DNA of 51,194 nucleotides. Origin: Podochytrium sp. JEL0797 (lineage: Eukaryota; Chytridiomycota; Chytridiomycetes; Chytridiales; Chytriomycetaceae). Every line of letters starts with the position of its first letter. Position 1 is the stretch's first letter. Shown piece after piece: positions 21,916 to 31,657 of this stretch. The notes below the pieces were generated by a model, which was not told the DNA's origin, did no database searches, and saw nothing but the letters and a program-made list of their open reading frames with translations. A program made the translations under genes and the position numbers. The stretch lies in the NCBI GenBank assembly GCA_027596195.1, contig JADGJG010000076.1, positions 1 through 51,194 on the forward strand. The letters are read 5' to 3'.

Positions 21916-21930
21916 ACTGCCAATCAAATT
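21916..21930 (-). promoter_or_regulatory. CCAAT element, copy 1
   Basis: ACTGCCAATCAAATT lies about 65 bp upstream of the copy 1 ATG. (G)CTGCCAATCAAATT recurs at the same place upstream of copies 2, 4, 6, 7 and 9 and is always read in the same direction relative to the minus-strand gene: a conserved CCAAT-type promoter element. Confidence 0.55.
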
Positions 21931-22156
21931 TTAGAAAACAGAAATTCCTCCCTTCTTCTGTGAGGCACCAGCAAAGAGAGTTTGAAAAATGTCTTGGGCT
22001 TCATTCATCCTGGCGCCAAAGACGCGCAAATGACTCTTGAAAGTGAAAGAAATTATGAAAAAGAGCGATCCATTTGGACTCATCTGATATATATTATGAG
22101 GCTTATTGAATTTTCTATTCCTCCTGTTCTCCTCTCATCGCTCGCATTTAGTGATT

Positions 22157-22849
22157 TTAATCAACTCTTCCCTGGTTGTCAGCTGATTTGCATTCACTCT
22201 CCTCCTTCGCACCCACCTGCTTCTTCTGCCCCCACGGCCACCACATCCAAGCACAAACAATTCCCATAACCACACCACCACAGATCATCACACTGGCTAT
22301 AGCGAAAACGAAAGTCACCATCATGTAAACCGGCAGCATATACAGCAACGACTCATTTTTCCACCCATCTGGAACATATGCCAGCATCTCTGGGAAAAAT
22401 GAAGCTCCCAATGCGTATCCAAAGCCCGCACACACCCACAGAGGGATCACTTGAGCATGCTTGAGAAAGGACTGCGTAACCACTTCCTTGTATAAGCGCT
22501 GCATGAGTACCGTGATAGCAATCACTGGGATACTGAAGACAGCCGACGGCATTTCACGCAATAGATCTACCAGCCCTCTGCCGTGGATCACTCCGCGGAC
22601 TAAAGGGGGCACCTGCATCAGCCAAATCGAGTCCAAGAAGCTGCCACTTCGGAGGTACATTCCGCATGCGAAAAAAGTGCTGATGGTTGGGGAGATGTGG
22701 TCTGTGCGGCCGCGATGCAGAGCGGCAACGAGGACGCCGGCGGAAAGAGCGGTTGCGAAGGAGAGGAGAAAGTGGACAAGTGACTGCTCGTGGGCTTGCT
22801 CTGGTGCTGGAGATGGGGAGGGCGGGAGACATTCTTTCTGGTCAGACAT
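22157..22849 (-). CDS. Array membrane protein, copy 2 (230 aa)
   Basis: Intact intronless frame starting MSDQKEC. It shows the full set of family blocks: TALSAGVLVAALHRGRTDHISPT, GRGLVDLLREMPSAVFSIPVI, a Glu/Lys-rich loop, WVCAGFGYALGASFFPEML, PDGW and a last helix pair ending near WMWWPWGQKK. Hydrophobic segments predict four to six TM helices with a hydrophilic, charged C-tail. No recognised domain. Confidence 0.7.
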   Translation of the reverse strand: MSDQKECLPPSPSPAPEQAHEQSLVHFLLSFATALSAGVLVAALHRGRTDHISPTISTFFACGMYLRSGSFLDSIWLMQVPPLVRGVIHGRGLVDLLREMPSAVFSIPVIAITVLMQRLYKEVVTQSFLKHAQVIPLWVCAGFGYALGASFFPEMLAYVPDGWKNESLLYMLPVYMMVTFVFAIASVMICGGVVMGIVCAWMWWPWGQKKQVGAKEESECKSADNQGRVD

Positions 22850-22910
22850 TGAAAAATCTTTTGACGACTCGGCAAAAAAAATTCTGATTGCAACAGCCAA
22901 GCTGCACGTG

Positions 22911-22926
22911 CGGCTGCCAATCAAAT
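22911..22926 (-). promoter_or_regulatory. CCAAT element, copy 2
   Basis: CGGCTGCCAATCAAAT, about 62 bp upstream of the copy 2 ATG, matches the element of the other array genes. Confidence 0.55.
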
Positions 22927-22992
22927 GTTGCGAAAGGCAATTTCACCCTTGCGAAAACACATGTGCTCAAAACCCCACTTTACCTCACAATT

Positions 22993-23118
22993 TCATGCGC
23001 ACCACCATGATTCTCGGATTTATATTAGATTTATATATATGAAGGTTTGAATGAAAAAAACATAATTTCACAGGTTCGTGTTCGAACAAGACTCATGTGC
23101 CTCGATTTGAATCGAATA
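22993..23118 (+). pseudogene. PA28 relic between array copies 2 and 3
   Basis: TCATGCGCACCACCA matches the start of PA28 exon 3, and CACAGGTTCGTGTTCGAAC through ATGTGCCTCGATTTGAA matches PA28 exon 4. The sequence between is shortened and diverged. A dead remnant in the same orientation as the parent. Confidence 0.7.
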
Positions 23119-23218
23119 TTGATATAAATTGAAGCAAATTAATATGAGGTTTATTGACTTCTCTGAATTTCATGAGATTCGTTAATTTTCCGTTTTTAAC
23201 TCTTTCTCCGTTTTGACG

Positions 23219-23854
23219 TCAATTTGTTTTCTTATCCATCTCCTTCTGCTCCAACCAGATCCAAACGCGCACAATGCCCATCACCACACCAGCACATGTC
23301 CCAACACTGACAAATGCCGCAACGAAAGTCACCATTACATAAACTGGCAATGTATAGGCCCAGGACACATTTTTCCACCCGTCAGAAACCTGTGCCAGCA
23401 TCTTTGGGAAAAATGTAGATCCCAGCAGATATCCAATCCCCGCAACTATCCACAAACTAATCGGTTCAGCATTCTCCCGCATGAACCGTGAAACCTCTTC
23501 CTTGTACACGCGCTGCAATAGTAACGTGAAAGCGATCACGGGGATATTGAAGATGGCTGATGGCATTTCGCGCAACAGATCCATCAACCCGCCGCGGCCG
23601 CGAATCAATCCGCCAACCAAAATGGGCGCCTGGGTCAGGTACATCGAGTCCATGAAGTTTCCACCGCGGAGCAACATGACAGATGCGAAATAGGTGGCGA
23701 TGGTTGGGGTGATGTGGTCTGTATGGCCAAGATGCAACACAACAACAACGACGCTGGTGGCGAGGGCAGTGACGAAGGAGAGGGTGTAGTGGGTAAGGGG
23801 ATACTCGAGGAATCGAGCGGAAGATGACGAGAGGCTTTCTTTCTGGTCAGACAT
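23219..23854 (-). CDS. Array membrane protein, copy 3 (211 aa)
   Basis: Intact frame starting MSDQKESLSSSS. Slightly shorter N-terminal linker than other copies, then the same blocks: HTDHITPTIATYFAS, GRGGLMDLLREMPSAIFNIPVI, YKEEVSRFMRENAE, GIGYLLGSTFFPKML, DGWKN, and a Lys-rich tail (EQKEMDKKTN). Its upstream region lacks the CCAAT element. It is the closest relative of the broken copy 8, with which it shares long identical stretches and flanks. Confidence 0.7.
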   Translation of the reverse strand: MSDQKESLSSSSARFLEYPLTHYTLSFVTALATSVVVVVLHLGHTDHITPTIATYFASVMLLRGGNFMDSMYLTQAPILVGGLIRGRGGLMDLLREMPSAIFNIPVIAFTLLLQRVYKEEVSRFMRENAEPISLWIVAGIGYLLGSTFFPKMLAQVSDGWKNVSWAYTLPVYVMVTFVAAFVSVGTCAGVVMGIVRVWIWLEQKEMDKKTN

Positions 23855-23985
23855 GTTTTGTGAATTGTGGCTTGGCCGAAAAAAAATTGTCGTCTCATCG
23901 CACGTGCGGAAACGTTCAAATTAAATAATCAAACAAGACAAGTTCGGATCTTTCGTGCACTTTCTCGCTCCTTTCGTAAGTGAAT

Positions 23986-24020
23986 AGCTCGCGGCATTGC
24001 TTTATGACAAGGTGGAGTGA
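23986..24020 (+). pseudogene. PA28 3'-end relic
   Basis: AGCTCGCGGCATTGCTTTATGACAAGGTGGAG corresponds to the PA28 C-terminus (GCGGGATTGTTTTATGACAAGTTGGAG at about 20725). Only about 35 bp survive. The same scrap is found at 30789-30823. Confidence 0.6.
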
Positions 24021-24149
24021 TTCGTCTTATTTTTTTCTGCAATTGCAATACACTGCGCGTGAGTTATTTCTCGTTTTAACTAACTTGAGTTTATGTAAAA
24101 TTTTCTCTCCCTCTGGGACATCGCATGAGATAGCTTTTCAATTTTCAAT

Positions 24150-24842
24150 TCATGCGTCTTTCTCCACTTTGATTTCGCTCAACTCATCCTCTTCCTTGCC
24201 CAACTCCTGCTTCTGCTCCCACCACGTCCAAACCCACACGATTCCCATAACCACAGCAGCACAAGTCAACATACCGACGACAACAAAAACAAATGTCACC
24301 ATCACATAAAAGGGAAAAGTGTACACCAGCGATATATTTTGCCACCCGTCGGGAATATAGGCCAACATGCCTGGGAAAAAGGTGGATCCCAGCACGTATC
24401 CGAAGCCCGCGAGTTCCCACGCACCGATCACTTGAGCATGCTCCTCCACGAACTGTGCAACCTCTTTCTTATATATGCGCCGCACGAATACCGTAATAGC
24501 AATCAAGGGGATATTGAAGACAGCGGAAGGCATTTCGCGCCACAGATCCGCCAAGCCATGACCGTTAATCACTCCTTTGATCACTCCGGCGAGCACATCG
24601 ACAACCTGGGTGAGGTTGACCGATTGCAGGTAGCTGCCAGTTCGGATGAACAAAGAGCATGCGAGATAGGTGTTGAGGGTTGGGGAGATGTGGTCTGTGT
24701 GGCCGCGATGCAGAGCGACCACGAGGACGCCGATGGCGAGAGCAGTGGTGAAGCAGAGGGCGAAGCGGGCAAGGGAATACTCGGAAGCTCTCGCTGTTTC
24801 CGCAGCTGCGGGTGGCAGGAGGCTTTCTTTCTGGTCAGACAT
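24150..24842 (-). CDS. Array membrane protein, copy 4 (230 aa)
   Basis: Intact frame starting MSDQKESLLPP. Shows RFALCFTTALAIGVLVVALHRGHTDHISPT, NGHGLADLWREMPSAVFNIPLI, YKKEVAQFVEEHAQV, GFGYVLGSTFFPGMLAYIPDGW and the charged tail ELSEIKVEKDA. It is divergent from copy 5, whose (mutated) start lies 84 bp away, so the pair once shared a promoter. Confidence 0.7.
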   Translation of the reverse strand: MSDQKESLLPPAAAETARASEYSLARFALCFTTALAIGVLVVALHRGHTDHISPTLNTYLACSLFIRTGSYLQSVNLTQVVDVLAGVIKGVINGHGLADLWREMPSAVFNIPLIAITVFVRRIYKKEVAQFVEEHAQVIGAWELAGFGYVLGSTFFPGMLAYIPDGWQNISLVYTFPFYVMVTFVFVVVGMLTCAAVVMGIVWVWTWWEQKQELGKEEDELSEIKVEKDA

Positions 24843-24892
24843 TTCGGACGGCTTGGCAAAAAAACTCATTCTGGGTAACCCCGCCAAGTGTG

Positions 24893-24907
24893 GCTGCCAA
24901 TCAAATT
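24893..24907 (-). promoter_or_regulatory. CCAAT element, copy 4
   Basis: GCTGCCAATCAAATT about 55 bp upstream of the copy 4 ATG and, on the other side, about 20 bp before the former start of plus-strand copy 5. Confidence 0.5.
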
Positions 24908-24926
24908 CCAAATCCTTCTCACAAAA

Positions 24927-25571
24927 ACGTCTGATCACAAAGAACCCATTCTTCCACCACCAAGGGCCTCAACGCAAAGAGTCCCCGTACAATCCTGGGT
25001 GCTCTCCGTTCTCTATCCCTGCTGCGGCTTTACAGCCGGCGTGCTGGTGGTTGCGTGCCATGAAGGCCACACGGACCAAATCACCCCCACCGTAGTCACA
25101 CTCGTGGCATGTGTTCGGTTCCTCCTAGACAGTGGGTACCTGGACCTGTTCAACTTCCAGACTACGTGGTTGCCGGGCTTTATTGGGCGGTCGATCCGTG
25201 GAGGCATTTTCAAAGAGTTGCATGTGTTGCCGTCTGCGCTTATTAACATTATGTTGATACTGGTGACGGTTCTCGTGAGACTCAAGTGGGAGGCTGCTGT
25301 CGTGAGAGCTTTGAGGGCGCAGGCGAAGTTTGTGGATCCCTTTCTGTTAGCGGGGTGTGCATATTTCGTGGCATCTGGATGCACGCCGTTAATCCTGGAA
25401 TATGCGCCGGACGGGTGGAAGCAACTGCCGGTTGGGTATGTGTTGCCAGCGTATGTTGCTGGGACTTTTGTGGTTGCCGTAGGTTTTGTGGCAGTCCCGG
25501 GGTTTGTCGTTGTGGGCTTGGTATTTAGTTGGTTTCGGTTGAGGAGTTGGTGGAGCGAAGAGAAAAGATAA
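24927..25571 (+). CDS. Array membrane protein, copy 5, ATG lost
   Basis: Opposite orientation to most of the array. The frame is open from ACG at 24927 (TSDHKEPILPPP, clearly MSDQKESLLPPP with ATG changed to ACG) to the stop at 25569-25571, 214 residues. Diagnostic blocks remain: GFTAGVLVVACHEGHTDQITPT, RSIRGGIFKELHVLPSALINI, YAPDGWKQLPVGYVLPAYV. It is the most diverged member and ends RLRSWWSEEKR. It may start at a non-AUG codon, at a GTG further up, or not be expressed. Confidence 0.5.
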   Translation, partial: TSDHKEPILPPPRASTQRVPVQSWVLSVLYPCCGFTAGVLVVACHEGHTDQITPTVVTLVACVRFLLDSGYLDLFNFQTTWLPGFIGRSIRGGIFKELHVLPSALINIMLILVTVLVRLKWEAAVVRALRAQAKFVDPFLLAGCAYFVASGCTPLILEYAPDGWKQLPVGYVLPAYVAGTFVVAVGFVAVPGFVVVGLVFSWFRLRSWWSEEKR

Positions 25572-25678
25572 TCCGGAGAGTGGCAAACGCGTGCTGAAAG
25601 TTATCCTCAGATATGGTCTCATTTTAGGAACAGAGCATAGAAAATGAATCATAAATATATATTCTTCTTTTAATTGAC

Positions 25679-27039
25679 CTAATAAAACTTGGTGAACACG
25701 ACACCCGGCTGCAAATAAACCGTCACAAATCCTCCAATTATCATCAAAATCGTGATGCTCGTTCCAATAATCACATCCCAAGAGTTCTTGACGGCAGTGG
25801 AAGATTTGTACGACCTGTCATCTTGGACAGTCTCTGGAACCGGGCGATACGCGCGTGCAATGTAAAACAAGAGCACAAACGCCTCCTGCACGGCAAAGGC
25901 CATGATAATCACGTCCAGTGCGAGTGGTCGTGGAGGAATCTGTGAAGCAGCTGGAACGAGTGCGAACGGGTCGACTGGAATAGGAACGAATCCGTGTTGA
26001 TCGGAAGCACACCAAGCAGCGAATCCGACTCCACCCAACAGACCGATGGCGATGAGGATATGGACCCAAGTTGCTTTGATGGCGTTCATGACGAATGGGC
26101 TGACGAGGGGCTTCTTTTTGGTGGATTCGGAAGCGGATGGAATCGCGCCTTCCTCCTTGTTGGTGTTGATGGTGGCTTGGAACGTCTTGCGTTTCTTTTG
26201 GTTGAAGGTCAAAGCGTGGACAATGAACGCGTCAAGCAAGCGGGCCAGGAGGTAGCCTCCTCTCTGCAAGTCGCACCACAGGTTCCACGTCAACTCGCGG
26301 TTTGGAGTCTGGATAAACAGGATGGACGAGAACAGACCAATGGGGTACAGCAGCAGTCCCAACAACGGGATTCGGTTCGAGAAGAAGTTGAAATCCGTCC
26401 ACAAGTACGCAAGCAAGAACATGGTGGCTGCCACGCGAAGGAACGGGTTGAAGGCAGAGTTGATGAACGTCAGCAAGTACGTCATTCCTCTCCATCCTTT
26501 CATGCCACCCTTTCCGATACGCGCGTGGATGACTTCGAGACCTCCGACTTGCCAGCGAGTTTGTTGGGTGCGTGCTTCCGTGACGGATTGTGGCGTGGTT
26601 CCGAACGCAAGGTTGCGGCGGAGGTAGCGAGATTTCCAGCCTTGACGGAATAGGCCGAGAGCCATGAGGTAGTCCTCGCAGACGGATTCGGTGCGCATTC
26701 CGCCAATGGAATTCAAAGCAGCACGACGAACTGCAAAATGCAGGTAAGCGAACAACAAAAGAGAGTGAAAATAGGCATAAATTAGATACTCACTGATAAA
26801 GTTGGTTCCAACACACGGCACAGCACCCTCCGCATCCAAACTCGGGAGCATCCGGTCGTAAAAGATTTGACTCCTCACACTGAACGGATCTCCCGCAATC
26901 ACATCGCGATATCTCAGCGGCGACTGCACCCGCCCACACAAAGAATCCAGCATCACATAATCCACCAACACCTTCAACATCTGGGGCTCCGGAATCATAT
27001 TGCAATCCAACTGCAGAATCAAATCACCCTGCGTCTTGG
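25679..27039 (-). pseudogene. 5'-truncated copy of the giant gene's last GT2 domain
   Basis: Nearly identical to 32144-33507, including the intron position (exons 25679-26730 and 26792-27039). The last exon has the same 1,052-nt length as exon 13 of the giant gene and no frameshift. Homology stops abruptly at 27039, so the start, both TM blocks and the first GT2 domain are missing. The DxD motif reads DCN instead of DCD, and CGR replaces CGW. QQTRW is kept. It is a fragment carried by segmental duplication; without a start it is probably not functional. Confidence 0.75.
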
Positions 27040-27119
27040 AGCGAAGCGAACAAGGTTATCTTGGGAAAATGCAGCGAAAAGATCGAAAGAGTGAGCGAAG
27101 CAAACAAGAAATCACCAAC

Positions 27120-27700
27120 GAGCGCGCGTTCAAATCGCACGTGATCAAAAAACTCACAAAACATTAACAGCTCATGCGCACCACCAAGCGTCACGCTTTG
27201 GAACTCTCCTATTGCATCTCGAACATCCAGACTTGGTACGTATCGAATTATTTTGGATTATTGATTCGGGAGTTTTCAAGACTTCTGATTCCGCTTGACA
27301 ACAACCACAGGATCCTGTTCGACAGCATTCATGTGCCCCAATTCGAAATGACTCTCGAGATTGAAAAAATCGAGGTGAATTGCTGTTTGATTTCGAAATC
27401 CTTTGCAAAAAAGACGCTTGTGATCGCAATACTCAACCCAATTCTCCTCTTTAGAAATGGATACTTCAATTCATTGAATCACTTTCCGCTTACCATGCCA
27501 AACGCGCCACACTCCTCCGCGATTCTCGTACTGTCCATTTGTCGACGCGAAAGAAGCCGTGTTTGAAATTGACGTGCAAATGAAGTATTCCTTGGTGACA
27601 ATGTGTAGCGGTATGATGCAGGTTGCGGCGCTATATTATGACAGACTGGAGGGTGTTGTTGTTGGTGGAGAGAAGGTATAAGGGAACGGTCGAGTGAGAT
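27120..27700 (+). pseudogene. PA28 partial copy, frameshifted
   Basis: Collinear with 20205-20790. Exon 3 (27173-27237), exon 4 with the same CACAG acceptor, and exon 5 from 27456 are recognisable with their introns. Exons 1 and 2 are absent. One base is missing in exon 5 around 27522-27540 compared with the parent (CCCATGCCTGTCC versus CTCGTACTGTCC), shifting the frame. The 3' flank is also conserved. The left edge abuts the truncated GT2 copy. Confidence 0.8.
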
Positions 27701-27730
27701 TGATGTGTGAATGGAGTGGGTGGATTGGGG

Positions 27731-28106
27731 TTTGGGATGGTAGTTTTCCCGAAGGGTGTCAAAATGTCTTTTGCTTAGCTGTACGATTTGTTCTTTTTAG
27801 TTTCAAAATGTGTGATATATAAGTGTGTTGTGATTTTATCCGATTTTTGATTCCATTTGGTGCACTTTTCGCGATTTCGGCTTCAAATAACCGGCCATTG
27901 GTGGACCCCTGCGGAAACGGGTCCTGAAATCTCTCGGAGGTGATGTGAGAGGTTATGTGAAAAGAGTTAAAGTTCGTGCTGAGCGACCTCCAGGACACCG
28001 GCGGCAAAGGGCGGCCGTTATCCACTTGACCCATTTCTTATGAGTCGCGTGTATTCATTCTTTAAAGCTATATAATGTTTTTTGGCATCACACATGAGAT
28101 TCGATT
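27731..28106. other. Intergenic spacer in array
   Basis: Contains the 3' flank copied from the PA28 gene (to about 27850; matches 20800-20940) and then unique sequence. No gene seen. Confidence 0.4.
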
Positions 28107-28787
28107 TTAAATTCTTGGCTCTTTCTCCACTTTGATTTCAATCAACTCCTCCTCCTGCTCGCCTGTCTCTTTCTTCTGTTGCCACCACATCCACACATAA
28201 ACGATTCCCACAAGCACAGCACCATATGCCACCACTCCGACTGCGGCAAAAGCAAAAGTCAACATCACGTAAACCGGAAACATGTACACCAACGACACAT
28301 GTTGCCACCCCTCTGGAACATTTTTCAGCATTATTGGGAAGAATGCAGATCCCATCAGAAATCCGACGTCTGCGCATGCCCATGCTGCCACCCCTTCCGC
28401 ATGCTCCCGCATGAACCGCGATACCTCTTTCTTGTAGATGAACCGCACCAATACCGTGCAAGCAATTACCGGGATATTAAAGACAGCGGACGGCATTTCT
28501 CGCACCAGATCGACCATGCCGCGGCCGTGCATCACACCCCTGACCAAAGCGGACACCTGTGTATAGAGCATGAAGTCCATGTATTTTCCATTTCGGAGGA
28601 AGGTGAGGCATGTGAGATATGTGGCGAGGGATGGGGAGATGTGGTCCGTTTGGCCGCGATTCAGAGCGGATACGAGGACGCCGGTGGCGAAGGCGGTGGT
28701 GACGTAGAGGGTGTAGTGGGGAAGGAAGGGGACTCTTTCTGGTTCCGGGGATGGGGAGGGCAAGAGGCTTTCTTTCTGCTCGATCAT
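28107..28787 (-). CDS. Array membrane protein, copy 6 (226 aa)
   Basis: Intact frame. The ATG at 28785-28787 gives MIEQKESLLPSPSPEPE, aligned with MSDQKESLLPSP of the others. Blocks: TTAFATGVLVSALNRGQTDHISPS, GRGMVDLVREMPSAVFNIPVI, YKKEVSRFMREHAE, DVGFLMGSAFFPIML, PEGW, and a tail ELIEIKVEKEPRI. The frame remains open upstream to 28844 without an ATG. Confidence 0.7.
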   Translation of the reverse strand: MIEQKESLLPSPSPEPERVPFLPHYTLYVTTAFATGVLVSALNRGQTDHISPSLATYLTCLTFLRNGKYMDFMLYTQVSALVRGVMHGRGMVDLVREMPSAVFNIPVIACTVLVRFIYKKEVSRFMREHAEGVAAWACADVGFLMGSAFFPIMLKNVPEGWQHVSLVYMFPVYVMLTFAFAAVGVVAYGAVLVGIVYVWMWWQQKKETGEQEEELIEIKVEKEPRI

Positions 28788-28835
28788 CTGGTTTGCGTAA
28801 GAGATTTGATTAACATATGACTGGGCATTATATGC

Positions 28836-28850
28836 AGCTGCCAATCAAAT
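28836..28850 (-). promoter_or_regulatory. CCAAT element, copy 6
   Basis: AGCTGCCAATCAAAT about 50-60 bp upstream of the copy 6 ATG, same orientation as in the other copies. Confidence 0.5.
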
Positions 28851-29010
28851 TTCAAACAAAAGGAAACCCCCCTCCTTCCATGAGGCAGCAATAAAGAGAG
28901 TTCGGTAATTTTTAAATTCTATATTAGGCCAAAGTATATTGCATTCTTCCTCGCACATGAGATCCGATTTCATTTTCCAATTCATACATCTTTCTCCATT
29001 TTGATTTCGC

Positions 29011-29648
29011 TCAACTCTCCCTCCTCACCCGCCTGCCTCCTTCTTCTGCTGCCACCACATCCAAATCCCCAAAAACCACAGCAACACAAGTCAACAAACT
29101 GACGACTACAAAAACGAATGTCGCCATCACATAAACGGGCAATGTGTACACCAACGACTTATTTTGCCACTCGTCTGGAATATAGGCTAACATGCCTGCG
29201 AAAAAGGTAGATCCGAAGACGTATCCGAATCCAGCAACGATCCAAACACCAATCACTTCCTCATGCTTCTGCATGAATTGGGACACCTCTTTCTTGTGCA
29301 CTTGCCGCACCAGTACCGTGATAGCAATCACGGGGATATTTAAAACGGCTGACGGCATTTCGCGCAACAGGTCGATGAAGCCGCGGCCGTGGATCAATTC
29401 GCGGTTAAAGGGAGTGTTTTCGTTAGCTAAATCGATTCCTTGTATTTGCCACTCCGGAGGTGCATGATGCATGCGGAAAGGGTGTTGAGGGTTGGGGAGA
29501 TGTGGTCAGTTTGGCCTTGATGGAGAGCGTTATGAGGAAGCCGGTGGCGAGGGTAATGGTAAAGCAGATGGTTAGAAGGGAAGAGAATACTCGGGAACTC
29601 TGGTTCTGGAGATGGGGAGGGTAGGAGGCTTCGTTTCTGGTCAGACAT
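29011..29648 (-). pseudogene. Array membrane protein, copy 7, frameshifted
   Basis: Starts MSDQKRSLLPSPSPEPE but the family sequence then hops between frames: TTL-type helix in one frame, HQGQTDHISPTLNT in another, and GRGFIDLLREMPSAVLNIPVI to the end in a third. At least three indels, and the C-terminal loop is shortened. Promoter CCAAT element is still present at about 29730. Confidence 0.75.
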
Positions 29649-29729
29649 CCTTGTTTTTGGTCAGAGATCAGTGAGAGATTTTGTTTTCCTGACTGGGTGA
29701 CTGGGCGCATGAAAAAATCTATCCGCGTC

Positions 29730-29742
29730 CGCCAATCAAATT
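29730..29742 (-). promoter_or_regulatory. CCAAT element, copy 7
   Basis: CGCCAATCAAATT upstream of pseudogene copy 7; retained although the coding part is broken, consistent with recent decay. Confidence 0.45.
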
Positions 29743-29779
29743 TCAGGAAAGGGCAATTTTAATCTTCTTGTCAACATCA

Positions 29780-29964
29780 CAGATTCATGTGCACCACCAA
29801 GCGCTGCACGCTTTTGGAACTCTCCCTCTGCAAATCTATACGGCAGTTTGTATTTGATTCTCGAATTTATGTCCAGTTATGATTCCGTGCGACCTACAAT
29901 TATACACAGGGTCGTGCTATAAAATTTGAATTATAACTCTCGAGATTAAGAAATAGAGGTGAAT
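29780..29964 (+). pseudogene. PA28 relic between array copies 7 and 8
   Basis: CAGATTCATGTGCACCACCAAGCG followed by TTTTGGAACTCTCCCTCTGCA matches PA28 exon 3, and CTCGAGATTAAGAAATAGAGGTGAAT matches the exon 4 end plus donor. Badly diverged between these points. Confidence 0.7.
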
Positions 29965-30041
29965 ACTTCTCGTGAATTTCCCTCTTTTCCTAACCTTTTT
30001 CCTTTCATTATTTATGAGGTTTATCGAATTAGTTTTGAGAT

Positions 30042-30670
30042 TCACTTCGATTTCTTATCCACCTCCTTCTGCTCCCACCACATCCAGACGCGCACCAATC
30101 CCATAATGACTCCAACACATGTCACCACAGTGACCACAGAAACAACAAAAGTCACTATTACATAAGACGGCAACATATAAACCAAGGACGCAGTTTTCCA
30201 CCCGTCAGAAACCTGTGCCAGCATCTTTGGGAAAAATGTGGATCCCAGCAGATATCGAATCCCTGCAACTATCCACGAACTAATCGGTTCAGCATTCTCC
30301 TGCATTAACCGTGAAGCCTCTTCCTTGCGAACGCGCTGCATGAATATCGTGAATGCAATCACGGGGATATTGAAGATGGCTGACGGCATTTCGCGCAACA
30401 GATCCGCCCACCCGCGTCCTCGAATCAATCCACCAACCAAAATGGGCACCTAGGTTAGGTACATCGAGTCCATGAGGTTTCCACCGCGGAGCAACATGAT
30501 GCATGCGAAATATGTGGCGATTGGTTGGGGTGATGAGGTCTGTGTGGTTGTCATGCCACACAACAACAAGGACGCTGCTGGCGAGAGCTGCAGCGAAGTA
30601 GAGGGTGTGGTAGGTAAGGGAATGCTTGAGGATACTAGCTGGGGATGAAAAGCTTTTTCTGGTCAGACAT
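30042..30670 (-). pseudogene. Array membrane protein, copy 8, broken
   Basis: ATG at 30670 gives MSDQKKLFIPS then a TAG stop. The family sequence continues in other frames (YFAAALASSVLVVVWHDNHTDLITPT, later GRGWADLLREMPSAIFNIPVI to EQKEVDKKSK) with at least two indels. Very similar to copy 3, including flanks such as the PA28 scrap. Confidence 0.75.
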
Positions 30671-30788
30671 GTTTTGTGAATCGGTTGGCTTGGCCGAAAA
30701 AAAATTGTCATCTCCTCGCACATGCAGATGCGTTCAAATTAAATAATCGGATCTTCCGCGTACTTTTTCGCTCCGTTAATAAGTGGAT

Positions 30789-30823
30789 AGCTTGCGGCAT
30801 TGTTTTATGACAAGGTGGAGTGA
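30789..30823 (+). pseudogene. PA28 3'-end relic, second copy
   Basis: AGCTTGCGGCATTGTTTTATGACAAGGTGGAG, the same scrap as at 23986, placed upstream of copy 8 just as the other is upstream of copy 3. Confidence 0.6.
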
Positions 30824-30957
30824 TTCGTCTCATTTCTTTTTTTTTGCAATTGGAATACCCTGCGCGTGAGCTATTTCTTGGTTTAAAAGAACTTAAGTTT
30901 ATGTAAATGTTTCTCTCCCTCCGGGGCATCGCATGAATTCGCTTTTCAATTTTCAAT

Positions 30958-31608
30958 TCAAGCGTCTTTTTGCACTTTGATTTCGCTCAATTCCTCCGTT
31001 TCCGCAGCTGCCTCCTTCTTCTCTCCCCGCCACAGCAAAACGCGCGCGTACACTCCTTCCACTCCAAAAACACATGTCACCAGGCAGGTCATCAGACTGA
31101 GCGCGACAACAAAAATTAACACCAAAGACACAATTTTCCCCTCTGGAATATGCGCCAGAACAAATCCCATCAAATATCCGTATCCCGCGAATACCCACCG
31201 ATCAATCACTTGGGCATGCTTCTGCATGAACTGCGCAACCTCTTCCTTGTACATGCGCCGCACCAATACCGTGAAAATAATCACAGGGACATTGAATACA
31301 GCGGAAGGCATTTCGTGCAACAGGTCCAGCAAGCCACGACCGTTGATCACTCCGTCGAGCAATTGGGGAACCTGGGTTAGGAAGGCCGATCGCAGGTAGC
31401 TCCCGCTCTGGAGGAACAAGATGCATGCGAGATATGTGTTGAGGGTTGGGGAGATGTGGTCCGGTAGGCTGTCATGCAGAGCGACGACGAGGACGCCGGT
31501 GGCGAGAGCGGTGGTGAAGCAGAGGGCGAGGCACGTAAGGAAATGCTTGGGGAGTTGCTCTGTTTCCGGTGCTGGGGAGGGCAGGAGGCTTTCTTTCTCG
31601 TCAGACAT
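30958..31608 (-). CDS. Array membrane protein, copy 9 (216 aa)
   Basis: Intact frame starting MSDEKESLLPSPAPE. Blocks: FTTALATGVLVVALHDSLPDHISPT, GRGLLDLLHEMPSAVFNVPVI, YKEEVAQFMQKHAQV, FAGYGYLMG. It lacks the STFFPxML segment (short deletion, IPEGKIV follows directly) and ends ELSEIKVQKDA. Divergent from the truncated copy 10, as copy 4 is from copy 5. Confidence 0.68.
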   Translation of the reverse strand: MSDEKESLLPSPAPETEQLPKHFLTCLALCFTTALATGVLVVALHDSLPDHISPTLNTYLACILFLQSGSYLRSAFLTQVPQLLDGVINGRGLLDLLHEMPSAVFNVPVIIFTVLVRRMYKEEVAQFMQKHAQVIDRWVFAGYGYLMGFVLAHIPEGKIVSLVLIFVVALSLMTCLVTCVFGVEGVYARVLLWRGEKKEAAAETEELSEIKVQKDA

Positions 31609-31657
31609 GCTTTGGTTTCGAGGCAAAAATTTCATTCCGCATAGCCCCGCCAAGTGT

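Larger units (their letters stand above)
24895..27039. repeat. Segmental duplication, block A
   Basis: Copy 5 plus the GT2 3' end. Collinear and highly similar to block B (31665-33507), apart from the 262-bp deletion in copy 10. The neighbouring minus-strand copies 4 and 9 extend the similarity leftwards at lower identity. Block A is the derived one, since its GT2 part is truncated. Confidence 0.75.
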
